Assembly: GCA_021793395.1 (NCBI GenBank)
Contig: JAJYSU010000007.1
Span: 1-64,000 of the forward strand
Length of the DNA stretch: 64,000 bases
Direction of reading: 5' to 3'
From: Actinomycetes bacterium
Lineage (GTDB): Bacteria > Actinomycetota > Acidimicrobiia > Acidimicrobiales > RAAP-2
Part shown: in pieces, positions 8,455 through 17,702 of the stretch
Numbering within the stretch: position 1 is the stretch's first letter
How the letters are laid out: every line of letters begins with the position of its first letter
Notes under the pieces: generated by a model
Told to the model about the DNA's origin: nothing
Seen by the model: the letters and a program-made list of their open reading frames with translations, nothing else
Databases searched by the model: none
Position numbers and translations under genes: made by a program

Positions 8455-9567
8455 CTAGCGTGCGGCGGCTCGGGAGCGTGAGGTCTTGGTCGCGGGTGCC
8501 TTCTTCGCCACCGACCGCGAGGTGCTGGCGGCCGCAGCCCTGGCGCGCGGCCGCGTGCGCGAGGCGGCGGCGGCGCCGCAGATCGTCTCGACCATGAGTC
8601 GAGCCACGACGTAGGGGTCGACGTTGGCGTTGGGGCGCCGGTCCTCGAGGTACCCACGCCGGTCGCGGGCCACGGCGCCAGGGATGCGCACCGACGCGCC
8701 GCGGTCCGAGACCCCGTAGGAGTACGTCGACCAGTGAGCGGTTTCGTGAGCTCCGGTGAGCCGTTCCTCGACGCCGGCGCCGTAGTTCGAGATGTGCTCG
8801 GACACCCGCGTACCGAGGGCCTCACAGCCCGCGATGATGGCGTCCCACCCACCCGCCGCTCGCATCTGCTTGGTGGAGAAGTTCGTGTGGGCTCCGGCGC
8901 CATTCCAGTCGCCCTTGATCGGTTTGGCGTCGAGACTCACGTCGACGCCGTACTCCTCGGCGATGCGCTGGAGAAGCCAGCGCGCGACCCACAGGTGGTC
9001 GCCCACCTCGACCGTGCCGAGTACGCCGATCTGGAACTCCCACTGGCCCATCATGACCTCGGCGTTGGTGCCTTCGATGGCCAGTCCCGCGCGCAGGCAC
9101 GCCAGCGTGTGGGCCTCGACAATGTCGCGTCCGGGCATCTTGGCGCCGCCGACGCCGCAGTAGTAGGGGCCCTGGGGGGCGGGGTAGCCCTCCTCGGGCC
9201 ACCCGTAGGGCCGACCGTTCTGGAAGAAGGTGTACTCCTGCTCGATACCAAACATCGGCGCGAACGAGGCGTAGGCGGCGGCCGCGTCCGCGGCGGCCGC
9301 CCGGGCGTTCGTGGCGTGGGGCGTCATGTCCGGGTTCAGCACCTCGCACATCACCAGCACGTTCGCACCACCTCGCAGGGGGTCGGGGCACGTGAAAACC
9401 GGGCGCAGCACGCAGTCCGAGAAGTGGCCCGTGGCCTGGTTGGTGCTCGACCCGTCGAAGCCCCACAGTTCGGGCTTCTTGGCATCGGCGATGATGCGAG
9501 TCTTGGAGCGCAGGGTGTGGGTCGGCTCGGTTCCGTCGATCCAGATGTACTCGGCCTGGTATGACAC
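8455..9567 (-). CDS. Glutamine synthetase, type II (eukaryote-like), with basic C-terminal tail
   Basis: 'YIWIDGTEPTHTLRSKTRII', 'ELWGFDGSSTNQA', 'GDWNGAGAHTNFST'; tail ...SVAKKAPATKTSRSRAAAR. Confidence 0.95.
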   Translation of the reverse strand: MSYQAEYIWIDGTEPTHTLRSKTRIIADAKKPELWGFDGSSTNQATGHFSDCVLRPVFTCPDPLRGGANVLVMCEVLNPDMTPHATNARAAAADAAAAYASFAPMFGIEQEYTFFQNGRPYGWPEEGYPAPQGPYYCGVGGAKMPGRDIVEAHTLACLRAGLAIEGTNAEVMMGQWEFQIGVLGTVEVGDHLWVARWLLQRIAEEYGVDVSLDAKPIKGDWNGAGAHTNFSTKQMRAAGGWDAIIAGCEALGTRVSEHISNYGAGVEERLTGAHETAHWSTYSYGVSDRGASVRIPGAVARDRRGYLEDRRPNANVDPYVVARLMVETICGAAAASRTRPRARAAAASTSRSVAKKAPATKTSRSRAAAR

Positions 9568-9689
9568 GGTTCTCCTCGGTGACTGAAGGTTGCTCTCCAG
9601 TCTGACGGAGCGATGTCGCGAACGCCACGCGTTGTGTTAACCACGTGTGAAACCTCCGGCGGGTGAGGGCTCCCGGTAGGCTCCACTGC

Positions 9690-11465
9690 GTGCCCGTCGT
9701 ACGACTAGCCCTGGCTCAGATGAACGCCGTCGTGGGCGGGTTCGCGGACAACGTGGCCACGATCACGCGCTTTCGTGCGCAGGCGGCGGGCGTGGGGGCG
9801 GACCTGGTGGTGACGCCGGAGTTGTCACTCACTGGCTACCCCCCCGAGGACCTGTTGTTGAAGGAGGGCTTCGTCGAGACCGCCGAGGAGGTCCTCCTCG
9901 ACCTGGTGGCGACGGGGAATCTCCCCCCGGTAGTCGTGGGGACGGTGCTGAGTGAGTCGTCCTGGGCGGTACGTCTCGCGCCGTCGGGTGACGGTCGCGA
10001 CGTCGTGGTGCCGACGGGCGTCGGCACGGTGGGCCATCTCGCCAACGCTCTGGTCGTGTTGGACGAGGCGGTGGTGGCCACCGCGGTCAAACGCCTCCTG
10101 CCGAACTACGACGTGTTCGACGAGCGACGTTACTTTCACCCGGGGGTTGGCCCGCATACCGTGATCAACGTCGCGGGCGCGGCGATCGGCCTGCTGATCT
10201 GTGAGGACGTGTGGACCGCGGGGGGTCCGGCGGCGGAGCTGGCGGCCCAGGGGGCGACGCTGCTGGTCGTGTCCAACGCCTCGCCCTACGCGCGAGGGCG
10301 GCCGGCCCTGCGTGAGGCCATGCTGGCCGAGCGAGCGCGCGAGACGGGGTGTGCGATCGCGTACGTGAACCTGGTGGGCGGCCAGGACGAGTTGATCTTC
10401 GACGGGCAGAGCCTGGTGGTCGACGCGACCGGGAAGGTGGTGGCACGTGCCGGAGCCTTCGGTGAGGAGCTGATGACCGTCGACGTGGAGGTGCCGCCGT
10501 CCTCGCGCGGAGTACCGGTCCCCGTGCGCTACGCCCGTGACGAGGCCGACGCGCGCGCGGCGCTGATCAACCACGTGACGATGCCGCTCGACGAGATCGA
10601 GGAGGTGTACCGCGCACTGGTCATGGGAACTCGCGACTACCTGCGCAAAAACGGGTTCCGTTCCGTGGTCCTCGGTCTGTCGGGGGGCGTGGACTCGTCT
10701 CTGGTGGCCACGATTGCCGTGGACGCGGTGGGCGCGCGAGCGGTGCGCGGGGTCGCGCTGCCGAGTCGGTACTCCTCGGACCACTCGGTGAGCGACGCTC
10801 GCGAGCTCGCCGCTCGTCTGGACATTGACTTCACGGTCACTTCGATCGAGTCCGCCCACCAGGCTCTCGAGGGCGTGCTCGGTGAGGTCCTCGGGAGTCC
10901 ACCGGCGGGGCTGACCGACGAGAATCTCCAGTCGCGCATTCGCGGCGTTATCCTGATGGCCATCTCCAACGCCACCGGCGCCCTGGTGCTGACCACGGGT
11001 AACAAGTCCGAGATGGCGACCGGCTTCTCGACTCTCTACGGGGATTCGGCGGGTGGGTTCGCCGTTATCAAGGACGTGCCCAAGACTATGGTCTACCGGC
11101 TGTGCCGGTACCGCAACGAGCTCGCTCGCTCGCTCGGGGACCCGGAGCCGATCCCGGTCGCCGTGCTGGACAAGCCTCCCTCGGCGGAGTTGCGCCCGGA
11201 CCAGCGTGACGACCAGTCGCTGCCCCCCTACGAGCAGCTCGATCCCCTGCTCGAGCTCTACGTGGAGGGTGACGCCACCGCCGAGCAGCTCATTGGCGCC
11301 GGTCACGACCGTGCGCTCGTCCTGCGCGTGACGGCGCTGGTTGATCGCAGCGAGTACAAGCGACGCCAATCGCCGCCGGGAGTGCGCATTTCGTCCAAGG
11401 CCTTCGGGCGCGATCGACGTATGCCGATCACCAACGCCTTTCGACCCGAGTCCGCCGGTGGATGA
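9690..11465 (+). CDS. nadE: Glutamine-dependent NAD+ synthetase
   Basis: N-terminal nitrilase domain plus C-terminal 'LGLSGGVDSSLVATIAVDAVG' and 'TTGNKSEMATGFSTLYGDSAGGFAVIKDVPK'. Confidence 0.95.
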   Translation: MPVVRLALAQMNAVVGGFADNVATITRFRAQAAGVGADLVVTPELSLTGYPPEDLLLKEGFVETAEEVLLDLVATGNLPPVVVGTVLSESSWAVRLAPSGDGRDVVVPTGVGTVGHLANALVVLDEAVVATAVKRLLPNYDVFDERRYFHPGVGPHTVINVAGAAIGLLICEDVWTAGGPAAELAAQGATLLVVSNASPYARGRPALREAMLAERARETGCAIAYVNLVGGQDELIFDGQSLVVDATGKVVARAGAFGEELMTVDVEVPPSSRGVPVPVRYARDEADARAALINHVTMPLDEIEEVYRALVMGTRDYLRKNGFRSVVLGLSGGVDSSLVATIAVDAVGARAVRGVALPSRYSSDHSVSDARELAARLDIDFTVTSIESAHQALEGVLGEVLGSPPAGLTDENLQSRIRGVILMAISNATGALVLTTGNKSEMATGFSTLYGDSAGGFAVIKDVPKTMVYRLCRYRNELARSLGDPEPIPVAVLDKPPSAELRPDQRDDQSLPPYEQLDPLLELYVEGDATAEQLIGAGHDRALVLRVTALVDRSEYKRRQSPPGVRISSKAFGRDRRMPITNAFRPESAGG

Positions 11466-11979
11466 GGACGTCGCGTCCCATCTCGCCAGTCTGGTCGACG
11501 CGATCTACCGGGGACTCGGACGTCACTGCGCGGCGGTGCTCGATGACGCGTACCTCGTGCGGCTGTACGAAATGGCCCGGGCGTTCGGCGACCTGTCGAT
11601 CGCCTGGCGCGAGGCTCTGGCCCACCCGTCGGGTGAACCCTTCGGGCCGCTGGCGCGCGTGCTCGACCGCGCGTTCGCCGAGGACGAGTCGGGGGCCCTG
11701 GCCCTCTACGCGATGGCGGCGATTGTCGGCCCGCGCCTCCTGGTCTCACTGCGCGACGCCCGCGGGGTGGCGCACGACGATCCGGCCACGGTCGCCCTGC
11801 TCGACGAGACGGCGCAGGTCACGGTGCGCCAGTTGCGTGAACTGTCGTCACTGCCCACTCACGACGAGGGTGACGACCCTCAGTGGCGCTCGCGGGCTCG
11901 GGCGTTGGTGGACGAGCTCGACGCCGGGGGCTGGTCGGACAGCTTCGGCGTCTCCGGGCGGTTGCCTCCCCCCGTATAA
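11458..11979 (+). CDS. Hypothetical protein
   Basis: GTG start overlaps nadE stop; about 173 aa, GC-rich coding pattern, no family recognised. Confidence 0.55.
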   Translation: MDEDVASHLASLVDAIYRGLGRHCAAVLDDAYLVRLYEMARAFGDLSIAWREALAHPSGEPFGPLARVLDRAFAEDESGALALYAMAAIVGPRLLVSLRDARGVAHDDPATVALLDETAQVTVRQLRELSSLPTHDEGDDPQWRSRARALVDELDAGGWSDSFGVSGRLPPPV

Positions 11980-12022
11980 CTACTGATGTGAGAAGCCCCG
12001 GATATCGGGCGGAGGGAGCATC

Positions 12023-12972
<950 letters not shown>

Positions 12973-12976
<4 letters not shown>

Positions 12977-13740
12977 CGAGACCGCAGGCGAAGTCGGCCG
13001 AGGATCGCGGCGACGGTGATGACCACGGCGCTGATGAAGTAGGGGGTGTGTGAGCGCGCACGGTCGTGGGCCAGCACGGGGTGGGTGAAGCTGAGTATCG
13101 GCCACGACTGCTCGTGGGCGATGCGCGCCAGTTGGCGATCGGGATTGACGGCGTAGGGGTGGCCGACGGCGAAGAGCATGGGCGCGTCGGTGGCGGAATC
13201 GGAGTAGGCGTAGGACTGCTCCAGGTCGATGTCGCGGCGCTGTGCCAGCTCACGGATGGCGACGGCCTTGTTGTCCCCCTGGGCGAGGAACTCCATTTCG
13301 CCGGTGAACTTCCCGTTGGCGTCGACGCGCGCCCGTGAGGCGATGGCGCCGGTGATGCCGAGCAGTTCCGCGAAGGGCTCGACGATCTCGCGCGGCGACA
13401 TGCTGACGAGCCAGATCTCGTCCCCGCGCGCCTGGTGGAAGTCGATGAGGTCGAGCGCCTCCTCGTAGATGAGAGGTTCGAACACGTGGGTCAGGGTGTC
13501 GGCGACCAGGGCGCGTACCTCGTCGCGATCCCAGCCGCGTGTGATCTTGAGGGTCGTCTCTCGAATCTTGGTCAGTCGCTCCTCGTTGGCGCCGAAACGC
13601 ATGAAGTACAACTGGACCAGAGCGGCGCGAATCAGGGTTCGCCGGTGCAAGAAGCCGCGCGCGTGGAACTCCGGCCCCAGGGCCACCATGGAGGACTTGG
13701 CGATGACGGTCTTGTCCAGATCGAAGAAAGCGGCCCGCAC
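12973..13740 (-). CDS. HAD-IB family hydrolase (SerB-like)
   Basis: 'AAFFDLDKTVIAKSS', 'VSMSPREIVEPFAELLG', 'AYSDSATDAPML'. Confidence 0.88.
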
Positions 13741-13779
13741 GGGGCAATGCTAGGCCCGAGGTCCAGGTTGGGCTGGCCG

Positions 13780-14448
13780 TCAGCCAATGAAGGCGTCGGC
13801 ACAGTCCTTTCCCGCGATGTCGCGAGCCAGAAGGATGACGTGGTCGTACTCGAGGAAGTGCATCGTGGGTGTGGGGGTGAGCGGCTGATCACTGCGTACG
13901 ACGGCGACGACACGTACGCCGTCGGCCAGCGTCAGGTCGTCGAGCGTGAGGTTCTGGGCGACGGGCGGCGAATCGGCGGCGAGGGTGACCTCGACGAGGC
14001 GCATTCGCCCCTGGGCGAGGTCGAGCAGCTTCACGACGGAGCCGACTTCGACGGCCTCGTCGACGAGCGAGGTGATGAGTGCGGGGGTTGACACGGCGAT
14101 GTCGACGCCCCAACGCTCGTTGAAGAGCCACTCGTTACGCGAGTTGTTGATCCGCGCGATCACCCGCGGGACGCCGAACTCCTGCTTGGCCAGCCAGCTC
14201 ACCACCAAGTTGTCCTCGTCGTCACCGGTGGCCGCGATGACGACGTCGGCGCTGCGCAGATCCGCGACCGTCAGACAGGCGTACTCGCACGCGTCGGCCG
14301 CCATGACGTTCACGCCGGGCAGGAGAGACTTGAGACGCTCCGCGGTAGCGGTGACCTGTTCGAGCAGGATCACGTCGTGGTGCCGATCGATCAGGTCGAG
14401 GGCGATGGCGGTGCCGACCGAGCCTCCTCCCGCGACGACGACCTTCAC
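13780..14448 (-). CDS. TrkA family potassium uptake regulatory protein
   Basis: 'MKVVVAGGGSVGTAIALDL' NAD-binding RCK-N; TrkA-C. Confidence 0.88.
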   Translation of the reverse strand: MKVVVAGGGSVGTAIALDLIDRHHDVILLEQVTATAERLKSLLPGVNVMAADACEYACLTVADLRSADVVIAATGDDEDNLVVSWLAKQEFGVPRVIARINNSRNEWLFNERWGVDIAVSTPALITSLVDEAVEVGSVVKLLDLAQGRMRLVEVTLAADSPPVAQNLTLDDLTLADGVRVVAVVRSDQPLTPTPTMHFLEYDHVILLARDIAGKDCADAFIG

Positions 14449-15098
14449 GAGGGCTCGCCGGAGAGGAATTGGCGCAACTCGCCCACGCCCTGAGTGGTCA
14501 CGAGGAACTCGAGCATGTCGTCCTCCTGGGCGAAGAGACCCTCAAGGTCGACGCGTCCCTGGCCGCCGCGAATGAGCCCCACCACGCGCACGTGATGAGC
14601 AAGGTTGAACGAGGAGAGTGGGTGCCCCGCGAGGGCGTCGGGCACGATGCGCTCGACGAGGTGTAACGAGCCGGTTCCGTCGGTCCACTCGATGGACTCG
14701 TCCGAGGGGAGGAGCCAGCGCTTTACCTGCTGCGTCGTCCACAGTGAGGTCGCCACGGTGGGGATGCCGAGCTTCATGTAGATGTCCGCACGTTGGGGAT
14801 CGTAGATGCGCGCCACCACGTTGGTGATGTCGTAGGTGTCGCGGGCAATGCGCGCGCACAGGATGTTGGTATTGTCGCCGCTGGTGACCGCCGCCAGCGC
14901 GTCAGCGTGGCTGGCGTCCGCCTTCATCAGGATATCCCGGTCGAACCCCGAGCCCAGGAGGGTCGAGCCGTGGTAGCGGGTGAGCCGTCGGAAGGCGTCG
15001 CGATTCTTGTCGACCACGACCACCGAGTGACCTTCTTCGGATAGTTGCATCGCCAACTCCGAGCCTACCCGGCCGCAACCGATGACGATGATGTGCAC
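14445..15098 (-). CDS. TrkA family potassium uptake regulatory protein
   Basis: 'VHIIVIGCGRVGSELAMQLSEEGHSVVVVDKN'; GTG start at 15098 preferred. Confidence 0.87.
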   Translation of the reverse strand: MHIIVIGCGRVGSELAMQLSEEGHSVVVVDKNRDAFRRLTRYHGSTLLGSGFDRDILMKADASHADALAAVTSGDNTNILCARIARDTYDITNVVARIYDPQRADIYMKLGIPTVATSLWTTQQVKRWLLPSDESIEWTDGTGSLHLVERIVPDALAGHPLSSFNLAHHVRVVGLIRGGQGRVDLEGLFAQEDDMLEFLVTTQGVGELRQFLSGEPS

Positions 15099-15174
15099 TC
15101 GGGTATCTGAGCACACGACGCCGTGGCGACGCAACTAGGCGAGCATCACGACGACGCCCAGGAGATGACTTAGT

Positions 15175-17553
15175 GTGAACGGGGTGTCCGAGGCCGACAA
15201 GCAGATCGTCGACAGCACGCGCGTGCTGACGTCGCACGCGAACGTGTCGACCGTCTACCCCGAGCGGCTGGGGTACCGCCTCAAGCGACTGATCCTCGGA
15301 CGCCCCTACGTGACCGAGCAGTTGAGCGGGGAGCGACTGAATCGAGTGGTGGCGTTGGGTGTGCTCTCGCCCGACTGTATTTCCTCGTCGGCGTACGGCA
15401 CCGAGGAGATCCTCACCCAGTTGACCCCCTTCATCGGCTTGGCGGCGTTCGCTCTGGTCGTGCCGATCATGTTCGTCATCCTCGGCGTCCTCTTCTTTGT
15501 CACGACCTCCTACATGGACGTGATCAAGTACTACACCTCGGCCGGTGGCTCGTACGTGGTGGCGCGCGACAACTTCGGACCCCGGGTCGCGCAAATCGCG
15601 GCGGTGGCACTACTGATCGACTACACGGTGACCGTCGCGGTTCAGTGCTCCGCCGGGACCGCGGCGCTGACCAGTGCCATTCCGTTACTGACGCCCTACA
15701 CCGTGCCGATCACCGTGGGCGTGGTACTGATCCTGATCTTCGGGAATCTACGTGGACTACGCGAGGCGGGTAGTTACTTCGCGCTGCCGACCTACTTCTT
15801 CATTGTGATGATGGGGATCACGATCATCGTCGGCTTCGCGAAGAAGATTGCCGGATCGCTGCACTACATCCCCCAGCCTCCCGTGCACCTCCTCGTGGAC
15901 GGAAGACTGGGCCAGCGTGGATCGGGCCTGCTGATGGGGCTGGCCTTTTTGACCCTACTGCGCGCCTACGCCAACGGGGGGTCGTCGCTGACGGGCCTGG
16001 AGGCCATCTCCAACGGCGTGGCGAGCTTTCGCCGCCCCGAGTCCACCAACGCCCGGGCCACCCTGATCACGATGTCGAGCGTGCTCGCCTTTTTGCTCCT
16101 CGGCGTCACGCTGTTGGCCGCGTGGACGCACGCGCTGCCCTACGCGGCCGGGACACCGACGGTGGTCAGCCAAGAGGTGCACGCGGTCTTTGGATCCCGC
16201 GGCGCGGGCGAGGTCATCTTCTACCTCGTGCAACTGGCGACCTTGCTCATCCTCTACACCGGCGGCAACACCTCTTTCAACGGATTCCCCTTCCTGGCGA
16301 ACTACGTGGCGACGGACAACTACCTGCCGCGCCAACTCACCAAGCGCGGCCACCGGCTGGCGTTCTCCAACGGGATCATCGTCCTCGGCGTGGTGTCACT
16401 GACCCTGATCATTGTCTTTCGAGCGAAGGTGGACGCGCTGGTGGCGCTCTACGCCATCGGGGTCTTCACCGGTTTCACCTTGGCCGGTGCGGGAATGGTG
16501 GCTCGTCACCTTCGCGAGCGCGTGGGTCGCTGGCGCGTCGGCGTCGTCGTGAACGTCTTGTCGGCCACGGTCACGGCGGTCGTCGTGTTGATCTTCGTGC
16601 TGGCCAAGTTCACCGAGGGGGCCTGGATCATCGTCGTGGTCGGACCGATTATGTACGCGGGGCTCCTGCGATTCAACCGTCAGTACGAGCGCGAGGAGAA
16701 GGCGTTCGCCGCGGTCAGCGCGAGGGCTCTGCCCACCCTACGCATGAACCGGGTGGTCGTGTTCGTCGACAACTACGACGTCGTCACCGAGCGCTCGCTG
16801 CGCTACTGCATGACCCTCAACGCCTACTCGATCCGCGCGGTGCACTTCGACATCGACCCTCTCGTCACCCGACGCTTGGAGGAGGCGTGGGGGGCGCCCA
16901 ACACCGCCTCGGCCGGTATCAGCCTCGAGATGGTGGACTGTGAGGACCGCCGGGTCGACCGCGCCGCACTCGAACTCGTGGCTGACATCGTGCGCGACCC
17001 CGACGTCTTCTGCATGGTGATCCTGCCGCGCCGCGGCTTCTCCTCGCGCCTGCAGCGTCTGCTGCACGACCGAACGGCCGACCTCATCGCCGGAGCCGTG
17101 ATGCACGTGCCGCGCACGGCGGCGACCATCATCCCGTACCGGATGGGCCAGAGTCGCCTGATTGAGGGGGAGCACGTCGAGGAGCCCATGAGCGACGAGG
17201 TGGTACGCGGCGGTGTGCGCGAGGACGCCCACCTCGAGGCCGACGTCAAACTTGCGGAGCGCTCGGCGGGTGCCGTGCCGATTGGTGGGCTGCTCCCGCG
17301 CGACGTCGCGGAGATCGCGGGTCGGGTCCGCGCGATGGCCGTCAGTAACGAGTCCGGATCGCGCGAGCTACGGTGCGTGATCGCCGACAATACGGGGTCG
17401 GTCACTCTCGTGTTCCAGGGGCGCTCGGTCGTGCCGGGCATCGAGCGGGGAACTCGCCTGCTGGTGCGAGGAACCGTGACTTCGCTGCGTCGCGAGGCCG
17501 TGATCCTCAACCCCCAGTACGAAATCGTCGCCGCCCCCCAGGGTGACGGGTGA
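15175..17553 (+). CDS. APC-superfamily (KimA-like) permease fused to a C-terminal OB-fold domain
   Basis: 'LSPDCISSSAYGTEEIL..', multiple TM helices, then 'LRCVIADNTGSVTLVFQGRSVVPGIERGTRLLVRGTVTSLRREAVILNPQYEIV'. Confidence 0.85.
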   Translation: MNGVSEADKQIVDSTRVLTSHANVSTVYPERLGYRLKRLILGRPYVTEQLSGERLNRVVALGVLSPDCISSSAYGTEEILTQLTPFIGLAAFALVVPIMFVILGVLFFVTTSYMDVIKYYTSAGGSYVVARDNFGPRVAQIAAVALLIDYTVTVAVQCSAGTAALTSAIPLLTPYTVPITVGVVLILIFGNLRGLREAGSYFALPTYFFIVMMGITIIVGFAKKIAGSLHYIPQPPVHLLVDGRLGQRGSGLLMGLAFLTLLRAYANGGSSLTGLEAISNGVASFRRPESTNARATLITMSSVLAFLLLGVTLLAAWTHALPYAAGTPTVVSQEVHAVFGSRGAGEVIFYLVQLATLLILYTGGNTSFNGFPFLANYVATDNYLPRQLTKRGHRLAFSNGIIVLGVVSLTLIIVFRAKVDALVALYAIGVFTGFTLAGAGMVARHLRERVGRWRVGVVVNVLSATVTAVVVLIFVLAKFTEGAWIIVVVGPIMYAGLLRFNRQYEREEKAFAAVSARALPTLRMNRVVVFVDNYDVVTERSLRYCMTLNAYSIRAVHFDIDPLVTRRLEEAWGAPNTASAGISLEMVDCEDRRVDRAALELVADIVRDPDVFCMVILPRRGFSSRLQRLLHDRTADLIAGAVMHVPRTAATIIPYRMGQSRLIEGEHVEEPMSDEVVRGGVREDAHLEADVKLAERSAGAVPIGGLLPRDVAEIAGRVRAMAVSNESGSRELRCVIADNTGSVTLVFQGRSVVPGIERGTRLLVRGTVTSLRREAVILNPQYEIVAAPQGDG

Positions 17554-17702
17554 TTTTTGACGGGCCGTGTACGGGTTTTCGCCCACCCGGAGCTCGTCGA
17601 GGTCCGACCGCGCACGCGGGCCGGGCGAGTCTGTCTATCTTGTAGGGCGGTAGTTTCGTGGCCGCACGGCGCCACTTCAGAACGCGTTGAGAGGCGGTGA
17701 GC

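Noticed and set aside
9825-11369. 514-aa minus-strand ORF antisense to nadE
   Set aside because: High-GC antisense open frame; Arg/His/Gln-rich with no family features, fully covered by a confident CDS.
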